Notes: generated from the letters alone by a model not told the origin. A stretch of 64,000 nucleotides of DNA from an uncultured Clostridia bacterium (GCA_928721915.1 CAKMVZ010000006.1:1-64000), one strand, 5' to 3'; counted from the stretch's first letter, positions 9,718 through 20,432 are shown. Translations and numbers: made by a program.

Positions 9718-11361
9718 ATGAATAGTTTAATTGGAGTAATTTTTAAAAATACAAAAAGAAGAGATAATAAAAATAAAATAACAAAAAAAGAAATATTTTT
9801 AAATGCACTTTCATTTATAATAGTTTTTTTGTTTTTAGCTTTAATAATGGGAATTATTAGTATTTATATAACAATAAAATTAAATGAAATTGAACAAACA
9901 TATGCATTTATTAATATTTTACTTTTGCTTAATTTTATATTACTATTTGCAAAAAGTGTTTTTGAAAGTTTAAATGTTTTGTATTTTTCAAAAGATTTAA
10001 AAACTTTATTAAGATTTCCTTTGAAATCAAAAGATATATTAAATGCAAAATTAATAAATATGATTATTTCAGAATACGAAATGGAACTTATAATGCTTGC
10101 AATTCCAATGATAATTTATGGGATTTTTACTAAGGCTCAATTTTTATTTTATTTATATATGATAATTATATTACTTATTTTACCAGTAATTCCAATATTA
10201 ATAACTTCATTTATAATTTCAATTATCATGAGATTTACAAATTCTATAAAAAATAAAAGTAAAGTAATGTATTTAACAATATTTTTGTCTATTTTTATAT
10301 TAGGAATTGTGACTTCTTTATTTAGTATAAATTCTAATTTAAAATTTTCAAGTTTTGAGAATATGATTTTAACTGCAAATGGTTTATCAGAACAAATTTC
10401 TGATTCTTTTATTTTAATTAAACCAATAATGAATACACTTTTAAATTATAATAATATTATTGGCTTGCAAAATTTAATAATTTATATTATAGAGAGTTTT
10501 GTATGTTATAAAATAATTGTATTTTTAATGTCTAAAATATATTTAAAAGGTGCAATTGGAACGACTATTAATAGTTCAAGAGGAAAAGAGGTTTTTGGAG
10601 AAAAATTAGATTTAAAAGATTTTAAAAAGAAAAATAAATATATAACTTACTTGAAAAAAGAATTAAAAATTTTATCTAGAACTCCAATATTTTTACTTCA
10701 ATGTATAATTATGCCAATTGTTTATCCGATTTTAGTATTTTTAATTATGGCAAGTTTTATAGGATTTGCTAATAGCGTTGGTGTAGATGCATTAGCTGAA
10801 TTTTATGATAGATTGCTAAATGTATCTGGAACGGCAATTTTCTTATCAATTGGTCAAGTTTTTTATATGATGAATTTTTGCTCAATTATAGCTATTTCAA
10901 AAGAAAGTAAGAATTCTATAATTACAAAATATGTTCCAATAAAACTAAATAAACAATTTAATATAAAGATTTCTATAGGAATAATTTTAAATATGATTTC
11001 TGGAATTTTAGTATCAATTGTTTATTATATTTGTACAAAAAATATTTTAAATACAATAATTTTGTTTATAGTATTAAATTTTATAAACTTAATATGTGAA
11101 AAATTTAAAATTTTAATAGATTTAAAAAGACCACAAATTTCATGGGATAATGAATATACAATGATGAAACAAAATACAAATGTGCTATATGAATTATTTT
11201 ATACTTTAATTGTTATTGGAATTTTAATGATTATTAGTAATTTTATAAAAAATATTTTGTTATATTTAATTTTTGTTTTGATTTTAGGAATTATTATAAA
11301 TGGCATAATTAACGAATATGTATTTAAAAAACAAGATTATATTTTTAGAAAAGTATTTTAA
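9718..11361 (+). CDS. ABC transporter permease-like membrane protein
   Basis: The 547-residue protein has about twelve hydrophobic segments, spread from residue 28 to the C-terminus, with a soluble part near residues 280-320. It directly follows an ABC ATPase gene and is most simply its membrane partner. I cannot place it in a named permease subfamily, and the substrate cannot be inferred. The ribosome site AAAGGGAA stands before the ATG. No in-frame CGG. Confidence 0.75.
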   Translation: MNSLIGVIFKNTKRRDNKNKITKKEIFLNALSFIIVFLFLALIMGIISIYITIKLNEIEQTYAFINILLLLNFILLFAKSVFESLNVLYFSKDLKTLLRFPLKSKDILNAKLINMIISEYEMELIMLAIPMIIYGIFTKAQFLFYLYMIIILLILPVIPILITSFIISIIMRFTNSIKNKSKVMYLTIFLSIFILGIVTSLFSINSNLKFSSFENMILTANGLSEQISDSFILIKPIMNTLLNYNNIIGLQNLIIYIIESFVCYKIIVFLMSKIYLKGAIGTTINSSRGKEVFGEKLDLKDFKKKNKYITYLKKELKILSRTPIFLLQCIIMPIVYPILVFLIMASFIGFANSVGVDALAEFYDRLLNVSGTAIFLSIGQVFYMMNFCSIIAISKESKNSIITKYVPIKLNKQFNIKISIGIILNMISGILVSIVYYICTKNILNTIILFIVLNFINLICEKFKILIDLKRPQISWDNEYTMMKQNTNVLYELFYTLIVIGILMIISNFIKNILLYLIFVLILGIIINGIINEYVFKKQDYIFRKVF

Positions 11362-11390
11362 AAATAGTAAAAGATTATAAGTTTTATGGG

Positions 11391-11419
11391 TTGAAATATG
11401 TAGTTTAAAGTGATATAAT
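11391..11419 (+). promoter_or_regulatory. Sigma-A promoter before the Lys/Glu-rich protein and cdaA
   Basis: TTGAAA and TATAAT with a 17-base spacer, ending 36 bases before the next start codon. Confidence 0.7.
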
Positions 11420-11455
11420 TCAAACGTAAAATTTAAAAGAAGAGGGATTAGAAAA

Positions 11456-11905
11456 ATGGCAAGCAAAAAAGATTTAAAAACTACAGAAAAAGAAAATAAA
11501 AAAGTAGAAAAAAAAGTTCAAAAAGAAGTAGCTATGAAAAATAAAGAAGAAGAAAAAAAAATAGCTCAAAAAATAAAAGATAATGAGAAAAGAAAAAAAG
11601 AAGAAGAAAAAACTAAAAATAAATTAGCTAAAGAAACATCTAAAAAGGAAAAAGAAAAAATTAAAGAAGAAAGAGCAAAAAAGAAAGAAAAACAAAACGA
11701 AAAAATGAAAACCTTAACAGGTGAAGAACTAAAGAAATATAAAGCAAAAATAAAAGAAGATGAAAAAAGAGAAAAAAATGCAGCAAAAGCAAAGAAAGGA
11801 AAAATAGATGGAACTAAAATTGCAACAAGAGTAGTAGCTTTTATATTATGCTTGTTAATGCTTTTATCTGTATGCGGAACTTTATTATTTTATATTTTTG
11901 CTTAA
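11456..11905 (+). CDS. Lys/Glu-rich protein with one C-terminal membrane helix
   Basis: A 149-residue protein. Residues 1-120 are almost entirely Lys, Glu and Ala in long alternating runs that would form a highly charged helix or coiled coil. Residues about 125-147 form a single transmembrane helix at the extreme C-terminus, so it is probably a tail-anchored protein facing the cytoplasm. I do not recognise a family. It shares a promoter with cdaA and sits 28 bases ahead of it, so a membrane role near the c-di-AMP system is possible but is only inference. Confidence 0.65.
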   Translation: MASKKDLKTTEKENKKVEKKVQKEVAMKNKEEEKKIAQKIKDNEKRKKEEEKTKNKLAKETSKKEKEKIKEERAKKKEKQNEKMKTLTGEELKKYKAKIKEDEKREKNAAKAKKGKIDGTKIATRVVAFILCLLMLLSVCGTLLFYIFA

Positions 11906-11933
11906 AAATTATAAGATAAGAGGAATTTTATTT

Positions 11934-12884
11934 ATGTTTGAAAGTATAAAAAATTCAATAGAATATTTATATAATACCGATATAGTAGCATATTTTAGAG
12001 GTTTTGGAGAAAATCCATTAAAGCTTATTGTTGGTGTTTTAGATATAATAATTGTTTTATTTTTAATATATAAAGCAGTTAAAATATTAAAGAAGACAAG
12101 AGCATGGCAATTATTAAAGGGAATTGTAGTTTTAATATTAATTACACTTATTAGTGGATGGCTTAATTTTACATTATTGCATTCTATTTTAACATCTGTA
12201 ATGATGTATGGTGGTTTTGCTTTAATTGTTATATTCCAACCTGAACTTAGAAGAGGTTTAGAACAATTAGGTTCTGGAAAATTAAGAAGATTTTTTGGTA
12301 TGACAAAAGATGTTGAAAGTAAAACAAAAGAAACTGTATATCAAGTTGTAATTGCAGCTACAGAATTAGCCAAAAGAAAAACTGGAGCTTTAATAGTTTT
12401 AGAAAGAGATATAAAAATTCAAGATATTATATCAACTGGAATTGCAATAAATTCTGAGGTTTCTCCACAACTTTTGGTAAACATCTTTGTTCCAAATACA
12501 CCGCTTCATGATGGAGCAGTTGTAATTAGTGAAAATAAAATATCAGCTGCATGTTGTATGTTACCTCTTTCAAATGATCAAGATATATCAAAAGAATTAG
12601 GAACAAGACATAGAGCAGCTATAGGATTATCTAGTCAGTCAGATGCTATAATTGTTGTTGTTTCTGAAGAAACTGGAAAAATATCTATTGCCAAAGATGG
12701 AACTTTAATTGCAGATGTTAAAGAAGATGTTTTGAAAAAAATCTTACTTAAAAATATGGTTTGGGAAAAACAGCAACCTCAAGTGGCCACTGAAGCCAAA
12801 ACAATTGAAAGTCAAACTGCTGAAATTAAAACTATTCAAACAGAAAAATCTGGAGCTAAGACTGAAAATACAAAAGAAGCTTAA
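11934..12884 (+). CDS. cdaA: Membrane diadenylate cyclase CdaA
   Basis: Makes c-di-AMP from two ATP; the second messenger controls potassium and osmolyte transport. Three transmembrane helices (about residues 28-105) precede the DAC domain, which shows the DGA motif (LHDGAVV) and the RHR motif (GTRHRAA). Start chosen at ATG 11934, nine bases after AAGAGGAA, rather than an upstream in-frame TTG that lacks a ribosome site. The 316-residue protein has a Gln/Thr/Lys-rich tail. Neither cdaR nor glmM follows, so the usual cdaA-cdaR-glmM order is absent here. Confidence 0.92.
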   Translation: MFESIKNSIEYLYNTDIVAYFRGFGENPLKLIVGVLDIIIVLFLIYKAVKILKKTRAWQLLKGIVVLILITLISGWLNFTLLHSILTSVMMYGGFALIVIFQPELRRGLEQLGSGKLRRFFGMTKDVESKTKETVYQVVIAATELAKRKTGALIVLERDIKIQDIISTGIAINSEVSPQLLVNIFVPNTPLHDGAVVISENKISAACCMLPLSNDQDISKELGTRHRAAIGLSSQSDAIIVVVSEETGKISIAKDGTLIADVKEDVLKKILLKNMVWEKQQPQVATEAKTIESQTAEIKTIQTEKSGAKTENTKEA

Positions 12885-12898
12885 AATAAAATTTTATG

Positions 12899-12931
12899 GC
12901 GTACTTAAAAATAAAAATAAGTACGCTTTTT
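12899..12931 (+). terminator. Terminator after cdaA
   Basis: Nine-base-pair stem GCGTACTTA/TAAGTACGC followed by five T. Confidence 0.85.
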
Positions 12932-13001
12932 ATATAAATATCACATTTTTATAGGTATTTTTATTTAAAAAACCTAAATATTTTAAAAAGGAATGTTTTA
13001 A

Positions 13002-13741
13002 TTGAGAAATATAAAGTTAATAATAGAATATGATGGTAGAAAATTTAATCGGTTGGCAAAAGCAACCTAACTGCCTTAATATTCAAGGTGAAATTGAAAG
13101 AGCAATAGAAGAACTATTAGGAGAAAAAGTAAATTTAATAGCTTCAGGTAGAACTGATAGACGGAGTTCATGCTATTGCACAAGTTGCAAATTTTAAAAC
13201 TGAAAATGAAAAATTTCCAATTGAAAAGATTGCTATTGCTTTAAATTCAAAATTAAAACAAAGCATTAGGATACAGTCAGCAGAAGAAGTTGAAGAAAAA
13301 TTTCATAGTAGATATTCAGTTCATTCTAAAACTTATAAATATATTATAAATAATTCTGAATTTGGAAGCGCTATTTTTAGAGAATTTGAATATAATTTTC
13401 CAATAAAATTGGATGTAATAAAAATGCAAAAAGCAATTAAATATTTTGAAGGTGAGCATGATTTTAAAGCTTTTAAAGCAAGTGGTACAAGCTCAAAAAG
13501 CAGTGTAAGAACAATATATAAAGCAGAAATAAAATATAAAGAACCAAGAATAGAAATTTTACTTACAGGAAATGGATTTTTATATAATATGGTTAGAATT
13601 ATTGCAGGAACTTTATTAGATGTAGGATTAGGTAAAATTTCTCCAGAAGAAATTACAGATATTATTAATTCTGGAGATAGAAAAAGAGCAGGAAGAACTC
13701 TTCCAGCTCATGGACTTTATTTGGTTAAAGTTGAATATTAA
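13002..13741 (+). CDS. truA: tRNA pseudouridine synthase A, with two +1 CGG sites
   Basis: Converts uridines 38-40 of tRNA anticodon stems to pseudouridine. A TTG start lies nine bases after AAAGGAA. Zero-frame CGG at 13050 interrupts the conserved F-x-G-W-Q motif (skip gives FNGWQKQP). CGG at 13162 lies just after the catalytic aspartate (skip gives SGRTDRGVHA, canonical in the family). The joined protein is 245 residues, the usual TruA length. Both glycines are near invariant in TruA, so the reading GGN = Gly is well supported. rqcP follows 22 bases later. Confidence 0.93.
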
Positions 13742-13763
13742 TTTTTAAGAAAAGGATAGAAAA

Positions 13764-13998
13764 ATGAGAATTGATAAATTTTTAAAAATGGCTAGAGTTA
13801 TAAAAAGAAGAACTATTGCAAATGAGGCAGCAGACAATCGGTAGAATATCTGTAAATGGTAGAATAGTTAAGGCTAGTTATGAAGTAAATATTGGAGATA
13901 TTGTTGAAATTAAATTTGGAGATAAGGTCTCTAAGTTTGAAATTTTACAAATTCCAACTTCACAAAAAATAGCAGGTGAAGTTATAAAGATTTTATAA
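13764..13998 (+). CDS. rqcP: Ribosome quality control S4-domain protein RqcP, with one +1 CGG site
   Basis: RqcP (YabO) binds 50S-peptidyl-tRNA complexes and helps RqcH add alanine tails to stalled nascent chains. The start MRIDKFLK with KRRTIANEAA is the typical family opening. A zero-frame CGG at 13839 is followed by TAG; skipping the C reads ADNGRISVNGR, the core S4 motif, and gives 77 residues. It is notable that a stalled-ribosome rescue factor itself needs the CGG event. Between truA and dnaE and probably cotranscribed. Confidence 0.9.
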
Positions 13999-14021
13999 AA
14001 ATTTAGAAAGGAGGCAACAAA

Positions 14022-17000
14022 ATGGGAAAATTTGTACATTTACATGTTCATAGTGAATATAGTTTGTTAGATGGAATGTGTAGGATTACAGAATTACCAA
14101 AGAGAGCCAAAGAACTTGGAATGGATGCAATTGCTTTAACTGACCATGGTGTTATGTTTCGGAGTTGTTTCATTTTTTGAAGAGTGTAAAAAGCAAGGAA
14201 TTAAAGCTATTATTGGCTGTGAAATGTATGTTGCTCCTGAAAGTAGATTTAATAAAGAAAGTAGAATTAATGATGATAAATATTATCATTTAATTTTACT
14301 AGTAAAAGATAATGAAGGATATCAAAATTTAATAAAATTAGTTTCATGTGGTTTTACAGAAGGTTTTTATAGTAAACCAAGAATTGATAAAGAACTTTTG
14401 CAAAAATATCATAAAGGCTTGGTTTGTTTAAGTGCATGTTTAGCAGGAGAAGTAAATAAGTATATTTTAGATGGAAATATGCAAAAAGCAGAAGAAGTAG
14501 CTTTATGGTATAAAAATTTATTTGGAGATGATTATTATTTAGAAATTCAAAATAATGGTTTACCAAATCAAATTTTAGCAAACCAAAAATTGATAGAGCT
14601 ATCTAGAAAATTAGATATTCCACTTGTTGCAACAGTGGATAGCCACTATTTAAGAAAAGAAGATAGTTATATTCATGAGATTTTACTTTGTATGCAAACT
14701 GGAAAAAGAATCACTGATGAAGATAGAATGAAATTTGATACAAATGAATTTTATATTAAAAGTCCAGAAGAAATGATAGATTATTTTGAAGCAGTTCCAG
14801 AAGCAATAGAAAATACATGTAAGATAGCTGATAAATGTAATTTTGAATTTGAATTTGGAGTTACAAAACTCCCAAATTATGATGTTCCAAAAGAATTTAA
14901 AACTCATGAAGAATACTTACGAAAATTATGCAATGATGGCGTAAAAGAAAGATATGGAGAAAATCCAAGTAAAGAAATTTTAGATAGAATAGAATATGAA
15001 TTTTCTGTTATATCTAAAATGGGTTATATAGATTATTATTTAATTGTTTGGGATTTTATACATTATGCAAAAACACATGAAATACCAGTAGGTCCTCGGG
15101 CGTGGTTCTGGAGCAGGATCAATTATTGCATATATTATAGGTATTACTGATATTGATCCAATAAAATATAATCTTCTTTTTGAAAGATTTTTAAATCCTG
15201 AAAGAGTTAGTATGCCTGATTTTGATGTTGATTTTTGTTATGAAAGAAGAGAAGAAGTTATAAAATATGTAACTAAAAAATATGGTGAAGATCATGTTTC
15301 TCAAATTATAACTTTTGGAACTTTGGCTGCAAAAAATGTTATAAGAAGTGTGGGAAGGGTTTTGGATATTCCACTTCAAGAGGTAGATAAAATTGCAAAA
15401 ATGATACCAAATGAGCTTCATATTACTATTGATAGAGCACTTGAAGAAAATAAAGAATTAAAAAATTTATATGAAGAAAATGAAACAGTGCATAATTTAA
15501 TTGATATTTCGAAAACTTTAGAGGGAATGCCAAAAAATGCATCAACTCATGCTTGCCGGAGTTGTTATTACAAAAAATCCGGTAGATACTTATGTTCCTT
15601 TATATGTAAATGATGGAAATGTTGTTGCAGAATATACAATGACTCTTTTAGAAAAATTAGGTTTATTAAAAATGGACTTTTTAGGATTAAGAACTTTAAC
15701 AGTTATTGATGACTGTAAAAAATTAGTCCTAAAAAATAGAGGCATCAAAGTAGAATTTGATAAAGAAATGAATGATCAAAATGTATATAAATTATGGCAA
15801 GATGGTCAAACTTTAGGAATATTTCAATTTGAAAGCAAGGGTATGACAAGTTTTATGAAAGAATTAAAACCAGATTGCTTAGAAGACTTAATTGCAGGAG
15901 TTTCTTTGTATAGGCCAGGTCCAATGGATCAAATTCCAAGATATATAAAAGGAAAGAGAAATCCAGGTCATAATGAGTATACGCATCCCGCTTTAGAGCC
16001 AATATTAAATGTAACATATGGTTGTATGGTATATCAAGAACAAGTTATGCAAATTGTAAGAGATTTAGCGGGTTATTCTTTAGGTAGAGCAGATTTAGTT
16101 CGTCGTGCAATGGGAAAGAAAAAGCTAGATGTTATGGCAAAAGAAAGAGAAGTTTTTATTTATGGACAAGTAGATGAAAATGGAAATGTTATAGTTCCAG
16201 GTTGTGTTAGAAATGGAATTGATGAAAAATCTGCTAATAAAATTTTTGATGAAATGGCTGAATTTGCAAAATATGCATTTAATAAGTCTCATGCGGCTTG
16301 TTATGCAGTTGTTTCATATCAAACTGCTTATTTAAAAGCTTATTATAAAGAAGAATTAATGGCTGCAACTTTAAACTCATTTTTAGGAAATTTGGATAAA
16401 ATTCCAATTTATATTGATGAGTGTAAAAATTTAAATATTGAAATTTTAAACCCAAGTATAAATGGAAGTGATACCAAATTTACTGTTAAAAATAATAAAA
16501 TTAGATTTGGCTTAGGAAGCATTAAAAATGTTGGAATTTCAATTATTGAAGATTTAGTAAAAGAAAGAGAAAAAAATGGGGTATTTAAAGATTTTATAGA
16601 TTTTTGCGAAAGAATGAATAAATATTCTATAAATAAAAAATGTATTGAAAGTTTAATTAAAGCAGGAGCTTTTGATGAATTTGGAAAAACTAGAAGAACA
16701 TTAATTGCTTCATTTGAAAGTATTATTGATGATATTAATTCTTCAAATAGAAATAAAATGGAAAATCAAGTATCAATGTTTGATTTGTTTTCAAATGAAG
16801 AAGATAAACCTCAAAAGTATACTTATGTTGAATTTCCAGAGTTTGAACAAAAGGAATTTTTAAGTTTTGAAAAAGAAATGTTAGGAATATATTTATCAGG
16901 CCATCCATTAGATAAATATAAAAATGTACTTAAAAAAATAACTAATATTAATTCTTTAGACTTGATAGAGATTTTAGACGAAATGCAAGAAACCGGTAGT

Positions 17001-17516
17001 GTAAAAAATTATCAAGATGGGCAAATAGTAAAAATAGCAGGCATTATATCAAAAATAAAGAAAAAAATTACCAAAAATAATTCATTAATGGCTTTTGTAA
17101 CTTTAGATGATTTACATGGAAGTTTTGAAAGTATTATTTTTGAAGCTGTTTACAATAGATATCAAGATTTATTAGAAGAAGATAAAATAATACTAATTGA
17201 AGGAAGGCTCACAATTAGGGAAGATGAGGAACCAAAAATAATTGCTCAAAATATTAAAGAAATTTTAAATTCAGATGAAGAAGAAAAATCTTATATAAAT
17301 ATTGATATTACTAATTTTTCTGAAAAGCAAAAAGAAGATTTAAGAACACTTATTAGATTTTATTCAAAGATGAATAATAAAAATTTTGAAATAAATGTAA
17401 TTGTAAATGGGGAATTACGACCATGTGGAAAGATTTTATTAAATAATGAAAGCTTTGATAAATTTAAAAAATTAGCAGGTGAAGAAAATATACAAATGAA
17501 AAACATACTTAAATAG
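14022..17516 (+). CDS. dnaE: DNA polymerase III alpha subunit DnaE, with three +1 CGG sites
   Basis: A replicative-family DNA polymerase. The PHP domain opens with HLHVHSEYS (residues 6-14), the catalytic acidic cluster PDFDVDF lies near residue 398, and there are helix-hairpin-helix and OB-fold regions near the C-terminus (about 990-1070). Three zero-frame CGG sites, at 14160, 15097 and 15557, each need a C skip. They restore MFGVVSF, GPGRGSGAGS and HACGVVIT; the second is one of the most conserved stretches of the family. The joined length is 1163 residues, normal for DnaE. AAAGGAGG precedes the ATG. With three interruptions, straight reading gives only fragments, so efficient decoding must occur if this is the cell's DnaE. 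Confidence 0.95.
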
Positions 17517-17581
17517 ATTTGACATATTCATAGTTTATTAATATATTTATAGTGTATTTTAAAAGAAAAAGGATGAGTTTT

Positions 17582-18154
17582 ATGAAAAAAAGTAATGGAA
17601 TAACTTTATTAGCATTAGTAATAACTTTAATAGTTTTGATTATTTTAGCTGGAATTTCAGTATATCTTATGATTGGAGATAATGGAGTTTTAACAAAAGC
17701 GGCAACTGTTGAGTTAGAATATTCCAAAACTGAAGTAGAAGAACAATTTGAAATGTTAGTAAATGATAAAATAATGGAAGCATATAGTCAAGTTCAAAAT
17801 GATAAATCAGATATAAGTGGACATTATAAAGAAAGTATATTAATTCCAAAGTTTATAGAAGAAGGATATATAACTCCTGATACTACTTCTAGTACAGTCC
17901 AAGATGTATTAGGGGAAATGGTGGAGACTAAGCTTTATAGTATTTATATAATAAATGTAAGTAAACTTTCAGATAAAATAGATTTATATGGAAAGGGAGA
18001 AAATATATCTACAGGAGATGTTTTTACTTTAGAAGTAAAAACAGATGAAACAGGAAAATCTACAGGAGAATATGAATTAAAATATTATGAGCAACCAAAC
18101 TCAGAGGGAGAAGTTTTAACAACATTTTCTCTATACTTAAGTAATAATTCGTAA
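17582..18154 (+). CDS. Prepilin-like secreted protein
   Basis: A 190-residue protein with a type IV prepilin-like N-terminus: short basic leader, then NGITLLALVITLIVLIILAG, cleavable after the glycine. The usual Glu at position +5 of mature pilins is replaced by Ala, as in the other prepilin-like proteins here. A GDNGVL motif follows the membrane helix. The rest has no domain I recognise. ATG 17582 is preferred over GTG 17552 because AAAAGGATG precedes it. Both glycines that carry CGG sites in paralogues are intact here. Confidence 0.75.
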   Translation: MKKSNGITLLALVITLIVLIILAGISVYLMIGDNGVLTKAATVELEYSKTEVEEQFEMLVNDKIMEAYSQVQNDKSDISGHYKESILIPKFIEEGYITPDTTSSTVQDVLGEMVETKLYSIYIINVSKLSDKIDLYGKGENISTGDVFTLEVKTDETGKSTGEYELKYYEQPNSEGEVLTTFSLYLSNNS

Positions 18155-18161
18155 ATAAACA

Positions 18162-18195
18162 AAAAAGCTTTAGATTTAATATTCTAAAGCTTTTT
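18162..18195. terminator. Bidirectional terminator between convergent genes
   Basis: Thirteen-base-pair stem AAAAAGCTTTAGA/TCTAAAGCTTTTT; A run on one side and T run on the other, so it can serve both converging genes. Confidence 0.85.
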
Positions 18196-18206
18196 AAATT
18201 TAATTT

Positions 18207-19091
18207 TTATTCATCTCCTAAAGGACTACCATACCAGTTTTTTTCTTTGCAAAGTTTAGCTCTTTTTACTGATTTTTCATTTTCAGAATTATTTATAGTA
18301 TCATCAATAAAATTAGGATGAAGCTCTATAAATCTTCTCATTGTTCCATCTGGGTCTTTCATATATTGAATTAACATTGCTTTTTGATCTTGAGTAATAA
18401 TTTTATTTTTTAAAGCAATATTTAATAAATCTTCATTTAAAGATAAAAGTGCATATGGTTGAACTCCAATTTCTTGCATATTTTTATCTCCTGATTGATT
18501 TCTATCTACTACAAATAAAGCCCAATTAATTTTTGAACCTAATTTATTAATTGCAGGAACCCAAGCTCTTTCAAAGCTTGAACCTGTATTTAAAATATCT
18601 GCTAAATGAAATACTCTTTTTCCAGGTAAACTTTGAATTGTATTAGTTTCTTCAAAGTCAGATGTACTAAAAACTGTTGTTAAATCTTTATAAATTGTAA
18701 TATGTGGCTTTCCTAAGAAATTTGCAACTAGAATTGAAAAATACCAGTCTCTTCTTTCTCCTCCAGAAATATAATCAATTAAGTCTAATTGGAAATTATT
18801 TTCAATATATTCAACTAATTTATCAATTGTAGTTTTAAATATCTCATTTGTTTCATAATGATTAAGAAGAATTTCATATAATTTTCCAGGTAAATCCTCT
18901 TTATCAGAATTTGCTAATAAATCATCAATAATCTTAAGTAAGTCTTCAGAATCTTTTTGACTTCCATATAAATAATCAACATTAATAAAATAAGGACCTA
19001 ATTTTCCAGATGTATACCAAAAAGGATTCTCACTATCTGCTACTTTAAATGCATGTGTACTAAATAATAAAGATACTAATTCTTCGTCCAT
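18207..19091 (-). CDS. Phosphoribosyltransferase-family protein related to orotate phosphoribosyltransferase
   Basis: The 294-residue protein resembles OPRT-like type I phosphoribosyltransferases. The N-terminus has an OPRT-like F.YTSG..GPY motif (FWYTSGKLGPYF), SGGERRDWYFS sits where the flexible region is expected, and ADILNTGSSF matches the PRPP-binding loop pattern. It is longer than PyrE (about 210), with an additional helical insert and a C-terminal tail. ATG 19091 follows GGAGG by five bases and is preferred over the longer reading. No pyrimidine genes are near, so its role in de novo synthesis is unproven. Confidence 0.7.
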   Translation of the reverse strand: MDEELVSLLFSTHAFKVADSENPFWYTSGKLGPYFINVDYLYGSQKDSEDLLKIIDDLLANSDKEDLPGKLYEILLNHYETNEIFKTTIDKLVEYIENNFQLDLIDYISGGERRDWYFSILVANFLGKPHITIYKDLTTVFSTSDFEETNTIQSLPGKRVFHLADILNTGSSFERAWVPAINKLGSKINWALFVVDRNQSGDKNMQEIGVQPYALLSLNEDLLNIALKNKIITQDQKAMLIQYMKDPDGTMRRFIELHPNFIDDTINNSENEKSVKRAKLCKEKNWYGSPLGDE

Positions 19092-19125
19092 GATAACCTC
19101 CATATATTTTAATTTTAATAACCAT

Positions 19126-19154
19126 ATAATATCCTTTTTTACCCATAAAGTCAA
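19126..19154 (-). promoter_or_regulatory. Sigma-A promoter of the phosphoribosyltransferase gene
   Basis: On the minus strand TTGACT and TATTAT with a 17-base spacer, about 35 bases upstream of the start codon. Confidence 0.65.
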
Positions 19155-19173
19155 TAAAAAATTAAAAATGTAA

Positions 19174-19202
19174 TTGTTAAAAGCTGTAATTTATGATAGA
19201 AT
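19174..19202 (+). promoter_or_regulatory. Sigma-A promoter of ymdB
   Basis: TTGTTA and TAGAAT with a 17-base spacer, divergent from the neighbouring minus-strand promoter. Confidence 0.55.
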
Positions 19203-19265
19203 AATTTTAAATTATAAAGTTATTAAATATTTTTTAAAGTATTTATGAGAAGGGAATGATTTTTT

Positions 19266-20037
19266 ATGAATATTTTAGCAGTAGGAGATGTTGTCGGCAG
19301 AACTGGAATTGAAGAATTAAAAAATAAGCTTCCAAAAATTATATCAGAAAATAATATAGATTTTGTTGTAGTAAATGGAGAAAACGCAGCAGATGGTATG
19401 GGACTTACTGAGAAATTATATAGAGAAATATTAAAATTAAATGTTGATGTTGTAACAATGGGAAATCATACTTGGGCTAAAAAAGATATTTTTGGTTTTA
19501 TTGATGATAAACAAATAGTTAGACCTGCAAATTATCCAAGTAATAACCCAGGAAAAGGATACAGGATTTTTGAAAAAAATGGCAAAAAAATTGCAGTTAT
19601 AGATTTAATAGGAAGGGTTACAATGACCGTTCTTTCAGAAAATCCATTTTTGAAAGTAAGAGAAATAGTTAATTCTATAAAGTCAAAAGTAGATATTATT
19701 ATAGTTGATTTTCACGGAGAAGCAACTGCAGAAAAAATTGCGATGGGATATTATTTAGATGGAGATGTTAGTATTGTTTTTGGGACTCATACTCATGTTC
19801 AAACAGCAGATGAAACAATACTACCAAAAGGAACAGCTTATATTACAGATATTGGAATGACAGGACCTATTCATTCAGTAATAGGAATGGATATAGAAGT
19901 TTCATTTAAGAGATTTACCACATCCTTTCCAGAAAGATATAAACAAGCAGAAGGTCCGCGGAAAATTAAATAGTATAATGTTTACTATAGATGATAATAC
20001 TAATAAAGTAATAAAAATCACAAGAATTAATAAATAA
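19266..20037 (+). CDS. ymdB: YmdB-family metallophosphoesterase, with one +1 CGG site
   Basis: A calcineurin-like phosphodiesterase of the YmdB family; in Bacillus it hydrolyses cyclic nucleotides and affects biofilm and motility choice. Metal ligands are visible in GDVVGR, NGENAADG, MGNHTW, DFHGEAT and FGTHTHVQT. The frame breaks close to the C-terminus at a zero-frame CGG at 19959; skipping the C reads EGPGKLNSIMF and ends at TAA 20037, giving 256 residues. Straight reading adds only three residues after the site and loses about 25, including the final strand. Confidence 0.9.
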
Positions 20038-20050
20038 TTTTTATAAAATT

Positions 20051-20091
20051 AAAAAGTCGAATACTTAAAAATAAGTTATTCGACTTTTTAA
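20051..20091 (+). terminator. Terminator after ymdB
   Basis: Thirteen-pair stem starting AAAAAGTCGAATA and closing TATTCGACTTTTT, then T-rich sequence. It can also serve the minus-strand gene at 20160. Confidence 0.8.
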
Positions 20092-20159
20092 TTTAAAGTG
20101 ATTGTAACAAAATGAAATAAAAGAAAAAGTATCTTACTAATTTAATATTTATAAATTTT

Positions 20160-20432
20160 TTATGCAAGTAATTTTTTACTATTTTCATCACATGTTTTAA
20201 ATTTATTAGGTTTATATTCAATTATATCTGTTATCTCGCAATTAAAATAGTCACAAAATCTTGCAAGAACCGTAATATCTGCTCTTACAATTCCATAACC
20301 CATTAATCTTTTTATAACTTTAAAATCTGTATTGGTATCTCTCATTAATTTATTAATACTAACATTGTTACATTTTAATAGTTCGTCTAATTTAAAAATA
20401 TATTCTCCATTTTCTACATGTTCTCTTACCAT
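20160..20432 (-). CDS. Small Cro/C1-type helix-turn-helix regulator
   Basis: A 90-residue protein with an N-terminal Cro/C1-like helix-turn-helix (about residues 10-75): LDELLKCNNVSINKLMRDTN and then VLARFCDYFNCEITDII, typical of the small YozG-like group. The AAAGGAGG ribosome site is about 13 bases before the ATG. It is divergent from the surface-protein locus, and a perfect 22-base palindrome lies 90 bases upstream, so it may regulate that locus. This is inference from position. Confidence 0.75.
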   Translation of the reverse strand: MVREHVENGEYIFKLDELLKCNNVSINKLMRDTNTDFKVIKRLMGYGIVRADITVLARFCDYFNCEITDIIEYKPNKFKTCDENSKKLLA

